Source of the DNA: Ferrovibrio sp964218355
GTDB lineage: Bacteria > Pseudomonadota > Alphaproteobacteria > Ferrovibrionales > Ferrovibrionaceae
Length of the DNA: 64,000 bases
Direction of reading: 5' to 3'
Assembly (NCBI RefSeq): GCF_964218355.1
Contig: NZ_CAXPMC010000024.1
Coordinates: forward strand, 1-64,000
Below, in pieces: positions 17,843 through 26,457 of this stretch. The notes beneath the pieces were generated by a model. The model had not been told where the DNA came from and searched no databases. It saw only the letters and a list, made by a program, of their open reading frames with translations. Positions within the stretch are counted from its first letter, which is position 1; each line of letters begins with the position of its first letter. The position numbers and the translations under genes are program-made.

Positions 17843-20323
17843 TCAGGCGGGTTTGACGGTCCCGGCCGCCAGCATGTCGAGTTCGGCATAGAGCTCGTCG
17901 ATCAGCTTGCGGCTGACTGCCAGACTGGTGGCTTCGCGGTCAAGGATCAGGCGGAAAATCCGCAGCTTCAATGCCTGCCGGTCGATCATCTGTGCGGCGG
18001 CCTGGCCGAGACCGGCATCGCAGGCGATGTCGATCAGGCGGTCGGCGGCATGCAGGCGGCCCCAGAGATAGTCGTTCTCGCGATGGGCACGGCTGAAAAA
18101 CCCGCCGAACCGGCCGAGATTGACGCCCTTCAGCGTATTGCCCTTGCGGATCGCCACGGCGTCTTCCGGGCTGATGCGGTCGATGCGGATTTCGTTGAAC
18201 TCGCCGAGGTCGCGCCAGTTGGTGATGGTGAAGGTGAGCACGTCCCAGAACGGAAAGCCGATATAGGCGACCAGCAGGTCGCGGCGGGCGGCCGGGCTCC
18301 AGTCCTCGGGCTGCAGACCGGCCAGCACCGCATCGAGCTCGCCGGTGGCGCGGTTCAGGTCGATGTCATGGGCCAGCGCATCCACGGCCGCGTCGATGCC
18401 GGCAAGGTTCTCCATGGCGAAACCGGCCGCGTCGCGGGCCAGCGTATCGGCATCGGCGGCCGGCATGCGGCGGAAGAACAGGTGGGTGATCTGCGCCACG
18501 GTGTCGACGCCGACGCTGGCGGTGCTGTCGAACTGGCGCAACTCTTCCTGCGCGTCGTAGAGCGTGCGCTTCAGCCGGTCGAGCTGGTCCGCCTGCAGGC
18601 CGCGATGGCCGGGATCGCCGAGCCGGCCGTAGAGCTGGTTCAGGCGCTGCACCAGAAACCGCAGCCGGCGCTGGCGGAAGGCGACATCGAATCGCAGCAG
18701 GAAACGGGTCCAGCCGGGCAGCTGGTCCGGCGGCGTGCCGGCCGGCGCCCGTTCGAAATGTGCGGTGTTGAAGCAGACCTGCCGTTCCTCGGCCCAGCGC
18801 TGCAGCACCATGGCAACCCAGCGCCGCTCGGTCGACTGTTCGCCGTAGCGGCAGGAGGCGCAGACCAGCCTGGACACGAAATCGAGGACGGCGCCGAGCT
18901 TCAGGCGGACATAGCCCTCATAGGCGAAGCCGGCATCCTGCACGGCCCGCTCGCTGGCCTGCAGGCGCCAGCTGCGGATGTCTTCCAGCCCCAGGGGTTC
19001 ATCGATGTTGCGCGGGGCGCTGTCCAGCACCAGCTTCGTCACCTGCGGCTGGGTGGCGTCGATCACGCCGCGCAGATGGCGCACCCGCTCGTTGAAGCGG
19101 TTCACCCAGATCAGTTCGTCGGCCACCGGCTCGTTGCGCGGGATGTCGCTGAGCGCGCCCTTGAGGGTGCGGAAGAAGCCGGGCACCCGGCCGCTGGGCG
19201 GCGGCGCCGGCCGCATCGGCACCGGGTCGATATAGACCAGCCGGCGGTCGACCTGGCGGGCGGCGGGCCGGCCGCGGATCGCCTTCATCGCGGCGGCGAA
19301 GGGCTTGTTGGCCAGCACGCCGCCATCGACGAAGGAGGTCAGTTCGGGATCGAGTTCGGCGCGGACATAGCTGGCGAAATTCTTCTGCAGGAAGGCGCGT
19401 TTCAGGGTCCAGCGCCGGCCCTGCTCCTCCAGCAGCTTGTCCATGTCGCCGATCTGCGCCGGTGGGAAGGCGCCGGGAAAGGCCGAGGTGGCGCGGCCGG
19501 CGAAGGCCAGCGCCGGGGCATCGGCGCGGGTGAAGTCCGACTGTTCGCCGCCATTCGGCCAGCGGCGGTAGCCGAAGCGGAGCGTGTGGCGGTGCTCGCG
19601 GTCGCGGATCGCCGGCGGATCGTGGATCGGGATATGCTGCAGATAGCCGTAGAAGTCGGTCAGGGTGACGAACATTTCCAGCGACAGGCCGGCCGGCACC
19701 AGCGAGGCGCCCGGCTGCTCCGGATCGCCCATCGCCTCCAGCCCGGCCATCAGCTGGCGCATCAGGTGCTGGCCGTCGAAGGGCGGCTGGAACCAGCGCG
19801 AGCGGGTGAACATCGAGATCTTCTGGCGCACCTCCTCGTCGGCCAGCAGGCGGCCGAGCCTGGAGCGTGCCATCAGCCACAGCAGCGGCCGCATGTAGAG
19901 TTTGCTCCAGCGGCTGGCCCGTTTTTCCGGGTCCAGCAGGCGCGAGACATCGGATTCGCGCAGCCACAGGTCGCGGAAATGGTCGATGCGCAGGTCATGG
20001 GCCAGCGCGCGGCCGAGGATGATGCCGTTGATGCCGCCGGCCGAGGCCCCGGAAATCACGTCGACGACGACGCGCAGGTCGACATGCCTGCCCAGTTCCT
20101 GCAGCAGCTCGAAATAGACATGCTCGCTGTCGTATTCGGGGTCGCCGGCCCGCACATGGTCGGCGAAACGCGCGGTCCCGCGGCCGTTATCCTTCGGCAG
20201 GCTGTGAAAGACCTTCGAGGCCCGGGCCAGCTTGAGGACTTCCTTGGTCACGCCATGCATGTAGATGGCGAGCGAGACGCCGCCGAAGCAGACCAGGGCG
20301 AGGCGCAGTTCCTTTTCCTGCAC
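17843..20323 (-). CDS. large patatin-like phospholipase (DUF3376 type)
   Basis: An 826-residue protein. Its first 400 residues are a patatin-like acyl hydrolase: LALVCFGGVSLAIYMHGV carries the oxyanion-hole glycines, SGASAGGING holds the nucleophile S94 (GxSxG), and FVDGGVLANKP near residue 333 supplies the catalytic aspartate of DGG. The remaining half is the long helical extension seen in bacterial patatin-like proteins with DUF3376. The start is GTG with a strong GGAGGAAAC. No signal peptide is seen, so it is cytoplasmic or membrane-associated. It is expected to cleave phospholipid acyl chains. It stands 72 bp after the HSL-type hydrolase on the same strand. Confidence 0.9.
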   Translation of the reverse strand: MQEKELRLALVCFGGVSLAIYMHGVTKEVLKLARASKVFHSLPKDNGRGTARFADHVRAGDPEYDSEHVYFELLQELGRHVDLRVVVDVISGASAGGINGIILGRALAHDLRIDHFRDLWLRESDVSRLLDPEKRASRWSKLYMRPLLWLMARSRLGRLLADEEVRQKISMFTRSRWFQPPFDGQHLMRQLMAGLEAMGDPEQPGASLVPAGLSLEMFVTLTDFYGYLQHIPIHDPPAIRDREHRHTLRFGYRRWPNGGEQSDFTRADAPALAFAGRATSAFPGAFPPAQIGDMDKLLEEQGRRWTLKRAFLQKNFASYVRAELDPELTSFVDGGVLANKPFAAAMKAIRGRPAARQVDRRLVYIDPVPMRPAPPPSGRVPGFFRTLKGALSDIPRNEPVADELIWVNRFNERVRHLRGVIDATQPQVTKLVLDSAPRNIDEPLGLEDIRSWRLQASERAVQDAGFAYEGYVRLKLGAVLDFVSRLVCASCRYGEQSTERRWVAMVLQRWAEERQVCFNTAHFERAPAGTPPDQLPGWTRFLLRFDVAFRQRRLRFLVQRLNQLYGRLGDPGHRGLQADQLDRLKRTLYDAQEELRQFDSTASVGVDTVAQITHLFFRRMPAADADTLARDAAGFAMENLAGIDAAVDALAHDIDLNRATGELDAVLAGLQPEDWSPAARRDLLVAYIGFPFWDVLTFTITNWRDLGEFNEIRIDRISPEDAVAIRKGNTLKGVNLGRFGGFFSRAHRENDYLWGRLHAADRLIDIACDAGLGQAAAQMIDRQALKLRIFRLILDREATSLAVSRKLIDELYAELDMLAAGTVKPA

Positions 20324-20395
20324 GCGTTTCCTCCGGTGGCAGGGCCGAGTCGGAGTCTGCCCGTTCGGCCGGAATTCCTCAAGCGGGTGCGGAAT

Positions 20396-21316
20396 TTACT
20401 TCGCCGGCAGGGCCAGAAGGGCAGCGACGGTTTCGTCAAGGCAGGCATCGCCCTCGGGCATCAGGCCGGCAAAATTCGGCCAGGCATGGGGCAGGCCGTG
20501 CCACAGGTGCAGGGCCACCCGCACGCCGGCGGCGGCGGCGCGGTCGGCCAGCCGGACGGCATCGTCGCGCAGCAGCTCGCTGTCGCTGGCATGGACCAGC
20601 AGCGGCGGCAGGCCGGCAAGATCACCGTAGAGCGGCGAGACCAGCGGATGGTCGGTTGCCGTCGCACCGGCATAGAGCCCGGCGGCGAAACCGACCTGCG
20701 CCGGCATGAACCAGGCGCAGCGGCCGGCATTCTCGGTGATCGCCGCGCCGGTGCAGGCGAGATCCGTCCATGGCGAGAACAGGGCGCAGGCAGCCGGCAG
20801 CGGCAGGGCCTGCTGCCGTGCCGCCAGCATCAGGGCGAGGGCGAGGCCGCCGCCGGCGGAATCTCCCGCGAGCCAGATGCGGTCGGCGCGATAGCCCTGC
20901 GCCAGCAGCCAGCGCCAGGTCGCCAGTGCGTCGTCGAGGGCCGCCGGGAAGGGATGCTCCGGGGCCAGCCGGTAATCGAGGGCAAAGACGGCAATGCCGA
21001 GCCGTTTCGCCAGCCGCGCGGTGATCGCGCGATGGGTGCGCGGGGCGCCGCTGATATAGCCGCCGCCATGCAGATAGAGCAGCGCCCGGCCGCGGCGCGG
21101 CTGCGATGGCCGCAGCCACTCGCCGCGCACCGGCGCCTTGACGCGCTCGGCCTTCACCCCGGCCGGCAGGCGGGCGCGGGTGAAGGCATGCATCAGCGCG
21201 CGGATCAGCGGGATGTCGCGGCGGGAGAATTTGCGCGGTTTCACCATGCGCCGCAGGCCGCGCGCGATCAGCCGGGCCTGCGGACTGGGCGTGAGGCGGG
21301 GCGGATGGCGGCTCAT
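20396..21316 (-). CDS. HSL-family alpha/beta hydrolase
   Basis: A 306-residue esterase/lipase of the hormone-sensitive lipase family (family IV). The oxyanion motif is YLHGGGYISG (residues 81-90), the nucleophile elbow LAGDSAGGG has S153, the acid lies in the HASDSELLRDD segment, and the base is in HGLPHAWPN. The N-terminus is basic with no clear signal peptide. ATG 21316 is the only start giving a normal length; longer frames overlap ribA. The substrate is probably a short acyl ester. It may be co-transcribed with the patatin gene. Confidence 0.9.
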   Translation of the reverse strand: MSRHPPRLTPSPQARLIARGLRRMVKPRKFSRRDIPLIRALMHAFTRARLPAGVKAERVKAPVRGEWLRPSQPRRGRALLYLHGGGYISGAPRTHRAITARLAKRLGIAVFALDYRLAPEHPFPAALDDALATWRWLLAQGYRADRIWLAGDSAGGGLALALMLAARQQALPLPAACALFSPWTDLACTGAAITENAGRCAWFMPAQVGFAAGLYAGATATDHPLVSPLYGDLAGLPPLLVHASDSELLRDDAVRLADRAAAAGVRVALHLWHGLPHAWPNFAGLMPEGDACLDETVAALLALPAK

Positions 21317-21408
21317 GGGCCGCGAGCCTAGCCGGGCGTGGCAGCCGTCACAATGGGGCCGCAATGGCGCGCCGGATGGCCCGCCCGGCTGCCGTGGGGG
21401 CAGGGCCC

Positions 21409-22566
21409 ATGGCTTGCCGCAGCGCCGTCGTCGTCGTACATCCATGGGCCATGGCACAGAGCCCCCATCTTGCGGCCGCGGTCGCCGTCGACCGCGCCGG
21501 CCACGAGCTGCGCCGCGGCCGCCCGGTGCTGCTGACCCTGGGCAGCGGCGCGGCGCAGCAGCGCGCGCTGGTGCTGGCTGCCGAAACCCTGACCGAGGCG
21601 GCCCTGGCCGCCCTGCCGGCGGGCGCCGCCGCACTGGCGCTGACCGCGGCGCGGGCCTCGGTGCTGCATGTGGGGCCGACCGGGCATGACACCATCCTGC
21701 TGCCGCTGGCCGAACTGCCGGCGCCGGCCGCCGGTCATGCGGCGCTGATCCGCGATCTTGCCGATGCCGGCCGCGATCTTGCCGCGCCGCTGCGCGGCCC
21801 GTTCAGCCGCATCAAGGCGCCGCCGCCGGAAACCGCGCGGCTGGCGGTGAAGCTGGCGAAGACCGCCTTCCTGCTGCCGGCCGCATTGCATGTGCCGCTG
21901 GAGGCCGCCGCGCCGGTCGATGCCGGTATCCTGGCGGTGACGGGCGAGGCGGTCGCCGCCTATGACCTGGCCGCCGCCGAGACGCTGGTGCCGGTCAGCC
22001 AGGCGCGGCTGCCGGTGGCCGATGCCGAGCATGCGCGCCTCTATGCCTTCCGCCCCGGCGACGGCCGCCAGGAGCATTTCGCGCTGGTGATCGGCGAGCC
22101 GGATCCGCAGCAGCCGGTGCTGGTGCGGCTGCATTCGGAATGCTTCACCGGCGACCTGCTGGGCAGCCTGCGCTGCGATTGCGGCGAGCAGCTGCGCGGC
22201 GCCGTGCGCACCATCAGCGAGGCCGGCGGCGGCGTGCTGCTGTATCTGGCGCAGGAGGGGCGCGGCATCGGCCTGGTCAACAAGCTGCGCGCCTACCAGC
22301 TGCAGGACCAGGGCTTCGATACCATCGAGGCGAACCAGCGGCTCGGCTTCGATGCCGACGAACGCTGGTTCCTGCCGGCGGCGAAAATGCTGCAGCGGCT
22401 GGGCTTCCTGCAGGTGCGGCTGCTGACCAACAATCCGGAAAAGGTGAAGGGCCTGGCCGCCTGCGGCATCACCGTGGCCGAACGGGTGCCGCACAAGTTT
22501 CCGCCGAACGCCCATAACGAGGCCTATCTGGCGGCGAAACGGAAGAAATCCGGCCATTACCTCTAG
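21409..22566 (+). CDS. ribA: GTP cyclohydrolase II with long N-terminal domain
   Basis: A 385-residue protein. The C-terminal 200 residues are a complete GTP cyclohydrolase II, the first step of riboflavin synthesis. LVRLHSECFTGDLLGS, LRCDCGEQL (zinc cysteines), LLYLAQEGRGIGLVNKLRAY and the LTNNPEKVKGL segment are all present. The first half is an Ala-rich domain that resembles a decayed RibB-like partner but lacks DHBP synthase motifs; such long RibA forms are common in alphaproteobacteria. The start is uncertain: ATG 21364, 21409 and 21451 are in frame, and the G-rich stretch before 21409 is the best ribosome site. The gene is divergent from the HSL hydrolase. Confidence 0.92.
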   Translation: MACRSAVVVVHPWAMAQSPHLAAAVAVDRAGHELRRGRPVLLTLGSGAAQQRALVLAAETLTEAALAALPAGAAALALTAARASVLHVGPTGHDTILLPLAELPAPAAGHAALIRDLADAGRDLAAPLRGPFSRIKAPPPETARLAVKLAKTAFLLPAALHVPLEAAAPVDAGILAVTGEAVAAYDLAAAETLVPVSQARLPVADAEHARLYAFRPGDGRQEHFALVIGEPDPQQPVLVRLHSECFTGDLLGSLRCDCGEQLRGAVRTISEAGGGVLLYLAQEGRGIGLVNKLRAYQLQDQGFDTIEANQRLGFDADERWFLPAAKMLQRLGFLQVRLLTNNPEKVKGLAACGITVAERVPHKFPPNAHNEAYLAAKRKKSGHYL

Positions 22567-22696
22567 GGCCGGAAAGCCCGGCAGAATTTGCCGGCCGGCA
22601 TTCCGGATATGCCTGTAACCTGTTGATTTTCCACATGGCGACGCTGGCCCGTGGCTTGCAGCAGGCTGCCGGAAAGGAATCCGGGGCAGCACAGCC

Positions 22697-23836
22697 GTGT
22701 ATTACGAAGGCAACGATCTCGTTCTCGACAATCCGCGCTACCAGCCGGGCGCGGCCGCCAGCCGTGCGGCGGCCGAGGCGGCGGCGGCACCGGCGCGCAA
22801 CGGCCTGTTCGGGCCGGACGGCTTCAAGTTCTCGGACTTCCTCGACATCATCAATCCGCTGCAGCATATCCCGATCGTCTCCACCATCTACCGGGCGGTG
22901 ACCGGCGACCATATCGAACCGGGTGCCCGCATTGCCGGCGACACCCTGTTCGGCGGCCCGCTGGGCCTGGTCACCGCCGTTGCCAGCGCGATGATCGAGG
23001 AGAAGACCGGCAAGGATCTGGGCGAGCAGGCGCTGGCCATGGTCGGCATCGATCTCGGCCCCGGCAATACCGCGCCGGCGGCAACCCGGCTGGCGGCGGC
23101 CCCTGCACCGGAAGCAGCGGCGGCATTGGCGCCGGCAGTGACCGCGCCGCAGGCCCGCGCGGTATCGGCAGCCGCCGAAGCGGCTCCCGCCGCAGCTACA
23201 GCCGCCGCCCCGGTTACTGCTCCGGCCACCGCTCCGGCCACCGCTCCCGCCGCCGGCGAGGCCGAGGACCGGCGCCGCCAGATGGCGCGCGAGATGGCCG
23301 AACAGCGCGCGGCGTCCGAACTGGCGGTGCGGCAGATGATGGCCGAACAGCTCGGCCAGCAGCAGGCCGACAAACAGGTCCAGCAGGACATGGCGATGGC
23401 CACCAATGCCGCCACGCCGCTGAAGAACGATCCGGCCGCCCTGATGGCGGCGCTGGCCCAGGGGCCGCAGCCGGGTGCCCGCTCGATAGCCGGCGGCACC
23501 GGCAATCCGCAGACCGGCAATCAGCAGACCGGCAATCCGCAGGCAATGGTGGCGCCGGCGGCGCCCTATACGGCCAATGGCCGCACCTGGTTCCCGGCCT
23601 TCCCGCAGGGCGCACCGGTGGCACAGCGTGCCGTCGGCACCCAGCCCGTCACCCAGCAGAACGTGACCAGCAAGTTCGGTGCCGCGCGGCCGACCCTTGC
23701 CGGCAGCATGCCGGCCGCGGCCGGCGCCGCGCCGGACGGCAGCACGGCGGCGGGAGACTGGGCCGATCGTGCCGCCGCCGCTTACCAGAAATATTTCGAC
23801 ATGCAGCAGCAGACCGACCGCCTGCGCGGGCAATAG
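22697..23836 (+). CDS. conserved Ala/Gln-rich hypothetical protein
   Basis: A 379-residue protein I cannot assign. The first 120 residues look folded, with FKFSDFLDIINPLQHIPIVS, IYRAVTGDHI, and AGDTLFGGPLGLVTAVASAM then EEKTGKDLGE, a pattern I associate with uncharacterised Rhodospirillales proteins. Residues 125-190 are almost pure Ala/Pro/Thr. A charged helical stretch (RRRQMAREMAEQRA) and a Gln/Asn/Gly-rich tail with three TGNPQ-like repeats follow. No signal peptide or membrane helix is certain, though the Gly/Ala segment at 75-100 could insert in a membrane. The start is GTG with no strong ribosome site, so a later start is possible. Confidence 0.7.
   Translation: MYYEGNDLVLDNPRYQPGAAASRAAAEAAAAPARNGLFGPDGFKFSDFLDIINPLQHIPIVSTIYRAVTGDHIEPGARIAGDTLFGGPLGLVTAVASAMIEEKTGKDLGEQALAMVGIDLGPGNTAPAATRLAAAPAPEAAAALAPAVTAPQARAVSAAAEAAPAAATAAAPVTAPATAPATAPAAGEAEDRRRQMAREMAEQRAASELAVRQMMAEQLGQQQADKQVQQDMAMATNAATPLKNDPAALMAALAQGPQPGARSIAGGTGNPQTGNQQTGNPQAMVAPAAPYTANGRTWFPAFPQGAPVAQRAVGTQPVTQQNVTSKFGAARPTLAGSMPAAAGAAPDGSTAAGDWADRAAAAYQKYFDMQQQTDRLRGQ
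23498..23542 (+). repeat. three-copy 15-bp coding repeat
   Basis: Units of accggcaatccgcag repeat three times with one substitution. They encode TGNPQ-TGNQQ-TGNPQ inside the Ala/Gln-rich hypothetical protein, and the frame is kept. Confidence 0.9.
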
Positions 23837-23882
23837 CCGCGCGGCCCTTGCCTGAGCGGCCGGATTCGCGCTTCATCCAGCC

Positions 23883-24395
23883 ATGAGCACCCTTCTTGTC
23901 ACGGCCGATGGCCGGCTGCGTTTCGGCGGTCTCGATTTCCGCTGCGCGCTGGGGCGCGGCGGCTGCCGGCCGGAAGCCGACAAGCGCGAGGGCGACGGCG
24001 CCACGCCGCTCGGTCTCTACCCGCTGCGCCAGGTCCTGTACCGGCCCGACCGTTTCGCCGCGCCGCCGCAGACCCGCCTGCCGCTGGCGCCGCTGACCCC
24101 GGCCGACGGCTGGTGCGACGACCCGGCCGAGGCCGCCTACAACCGGCCGGTAACGCTGCCCCATGCCGGCAGCCATGAAAGGCTGTGGCGCGACGACGGG
24201 CTCTACGATGTGATCCTGGTGCCGGGCCATAACGACGATCCCCCGATCCCGGGGCTGGGCAGCGCGATCTTCGTGCATGTGGCAAAGCCGGATTACGCAC
24301 CCACCGAAGGCTGCGTGGCGCTGGCGCTGGCCGACCTGCTGGTGCTGCTGCAGGCGGTATCGCCGCGCAGCCTGCTGGAAATCCGCGCCGCCTGA
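23883..24395 (+). CDS. L,D-transpeptidase (YkuD) family protein
   Basis: A 170-residue protein that is essentially a bare YkuD catalytic domain. The active-site cysteine lies in the FVHVAKPDYAPTEGCVALAL segment, the H-x(n)-G-C arrangement of L,D-transpeptidases that crosslink peptidoglycan or attach lipoproteins. ALGRGGCRPEADKREGDGAT matches the branch that starts directly at the domain. No signal peptide is visible, which is unusual for a periplasmic enzyme; the same is true of many small members of this branch. It is 46 bp after the Ala/Gln-rich gene. Confidence 0.87.
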   Translation: MSTLLVTADGRLRFGGLDFRCALGRGGCRPEADKREGDGATPLGLYPLRQVLYRPDRFAAPPQTRLPLAPLTPADGWCDDPAEAAYNRPVTLPHAGSHERLWRDDGLYDVILVPGHNDDPPIPGLGSAIFVHVAKPDYAPTEGCVALALADLLVLLQAVSPRSLLEIRAA

Positions 24396-24552
24396 CCACG
24401 GGCGCCGGCCTGCCCGCCATGGCGCCGGGCCGGTTTGATGCCGGTCAATGCGCCCAAAGTGGCAGGGGCTTTCACTGCCGAAAGCCTTAAAGGGCACCCG
24501 GCCGGTCTGCTATAGATCGGTGCAAAGACGGAAAGAATGACGGGAGGACGGG

Positions 24553-26454
24553 ATGGCAAGCCGCTATCAGCAGGTCTATGACGCCGCGAAGGCCGATCCG
24601 GAGGGCTTCTGGGCCGCCGCCGCGGAAGACCTGCACTGGACGAAACGCTGGGACCGGGTTCTGGATGCCTCGAACCCGCCTTTCTACCGCTGGTTCCCCG
24701 GCGCCGAGACCAACACCTGCTACAACGCGCTCGACCGCCATGTCGCGGCCGGACATGGCGACCGCACGGCGCTGATCTACGATTCTCCCGTCACCGGCAC
24801 GGTGCGCAGCTTCACCACCCGCGCGCTGCGCGACCGCGTGGCGAAACTGGCCGGCGCCCTGCAGGCGCATGGCGTGAAGAAAGGCGACCGCGTCATCATC
24901 TACATGGCGATGACGCCGGAAGCCGCGATGGCGATGCTGGCCTGCGCCCGCATCGGCGCCATCCATTCGGTGGTGTTCGGCGGCTTCGCCCCGCGCGAGC
25001 TGGCCACCCGCATCGACGATGCGAAACCGGTGATGATCATCGCCTCGTCCTGCGGCCTCGAACCGGGTCGCGTGGTCGAATACAAGCCGCTGCTGGACCA
25101 GGCGATCGAGATCGCCGCGCACAAGCCGGCCCATTGCCTGGTGTTCCAGCGGCCGATGTACCAGGCGCCCATGCAGCCCGGCCGCGATCTCGATTTCGAT
25201 GCCGAAACGGAGAAGGCCGCGCCAGCCGATTGCGTGCCGGTGGCGGCAACCGATCCGCTGTACATCCTCTACACCTCGGGCACGACCGGCGTGCCGAAAG
25301 GCGTGGTGCGCCATAATGGCGGCCACATGGTGGCGCTGAACTGGTCGATGAAGAATGTCTATGGCGTCGAACCCGGCGAGGTGTTCTGGGCGGCCTCAGA
25401 TGTTGGCTGGGTGGTGGGGCATTCCTATATCGTCTACGCGCCGCTGATCTACGGCTGCACCACCGTGCTCTACGAGGGCAAGCCGGTCGGCACGCCCGAT
25501 GCCGGCGCCTACTGGCGGGTGATCCAGCAGCACAAGGTCGCTGCGCTGTTCACTGCGCCGACCGCCTTCCGCGCCATCAAGAAGGAAGACCCGAAGGCCG
25601 CATTGCTGAAGCAGTACGACCTGACGCATTTCCGCACCCTGTTCCTGGCCGGCGAGCGCGCCGATCCGGATACCGTGCACTGGGCCGAGGACAATCTGAA
25701 AAAACCGGTGATCGATCACTGGTGGCAGACCGAGACCGGCTGGCCGATCGTGTCCAACTGCATGGGCATCGAGCATCTGCCGGTCAAGCACGGCTCGCCG
25801 ACCCGCGTGGTGCCGGGCTACGACGTGCAGGTGATCGACGACGAGGGCCAGCCGGTGAAGGCCGGCGATATCGGCAATATCGTGATCCGGCTGCCGCTGC
25901 CGCCGGGCTGCCTGCCGACCCTGTGGAACAATGACGACGGTTTCCGCAAAAGCTACCTGTCGCGGTTTCCCGGCTATTACAACACCGGCGATGCCGGCTT
26001 CATCGACGAGGACGGCTATCTCTTCATCATGAGCCGCACCGACGACATCATCAATGTCGCCGGTCACCGCCTGTCCACCGGCGGCATGGAGGAGGTGCTG
26101 GCCGCGCATCCCGACGTGGCAGAATGCGCCGTCGTCGGCGTGGCCGACCAGCTCAAGGGCCAGGTGCCGCTCGGCTTCGTGGTGCTGAAGGCGGGGGTTA
26201 CCCGGCCGGAGGAACAGATCACCCGCGAGCTGGTGCAGCTGGTGCGCGAGAAGATCGGTCCGGTGGCGGCCTTCAAGCAGGCGGTGGTGGTGAAACGGTT
26301 GCCGAAAACCCGCTCGGGCAAGATACTGCGCGGCACGATGCAGAAGATTGCCGATGCGCAGGATTACCGCATGCCCGCCACCATCGACGACCCCGCCATC
26401 CTTGGCGAGATCTCGGAGGCGCTGCAGCCGCTCGGCTATGCCCGGCAGCCCTGA
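24553..26454 (+). CDS. prpE: propionyl-CoA synthetase
   Basis: A 633-residue acyl-adenylate-forming enzyme of the acetyl/propionyl-CoA synthetase branch. The N-terminal PEGFWAAAAEDLHWTKRWD is typical of PrpE. Core motifs are YILYTSGTTGVPKGVV (P-loop), WWQTETGWPI (A5), GDAGFIDEDGY (A7) and SRTDDIINVAGHRLSTG (A8), with the catalytic lysine in KTRSGKILRG. The protein makes propionyl-CoA from propionate, ATP and CoA; acetate or butyrate could also be used. The start follows GGGAGGACGGG. An MFS gene begins 3 bp after the stop. Confidence 0.9.
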   Translation: MASRYQQVYDAAKADPEGFWAAAAEDLHWTKRWDRVLDASNPPFYRWFPGAETNTCYNALDRHVAAGHGDRTALIYDSPVTGTVRSFTTRALRDRVAKLAGALQAHGVKKGDRVIIYMAMTPEAAMAMLACARIGAIHSVVFGGFAPRELATRIDDAKPVMIIASSCGLEPGRVVEYKPLLDQAIEIAAHKPAHCLVFQRPMYQAPMQPGRDLDFDAETEKAAPADCVPVAATDPLYILYTSGTTGVPKGVVRHNGGHMVALNWSMKNVYGVEPGEVFWAASDVGWVVGHSYIVYAPLIYGCTTVLYEGKPVGTPDAGAYWRVIQQHKVAALFTAPTAFRAIKKEDPKAALLKQYDLTHFRTLFLAGERADPDTVHWAEDNLKKPVIDHWWQTETGWPIVSNCMGIEHLPVKHGSPTRVVPGYDVQVIDDEGQPVKAGDIGNIVIRLPLPPGCLPTLWNNDDGFRKSYLSRFPGYYNTGDAGFIDEDGYLFIMSRTDDIINVAGHRLSTGGMEEVLAAHPDVAECAVVGVADQLKGQVPLGFVVLKAGVTRPEEQITRELVQLVREKIGPVAAFKQAVVVKRLPKTRSGKILRGTMQKIADAQDYRMPATIDDPAILGEISEALQPLGYARQP

Positions 26455-26457
26455 TCC

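Noticed and set aside
17063..21331. 1,422-codon open frame on the plus strand
   Set aside because: It is antisense to the parvulin, patatin and HSL hydrolase genes, which carry intact catalytic motifs. Long antisense frames are expected in GC-rich coding DNA.
24455..24485. Possible sigma-54 promoter (TGGCAG...TTTCACT) before prpE
   Set aside because: The GG/GC elements do not match at the required spacing and no enhancer-binding protein gene is near.
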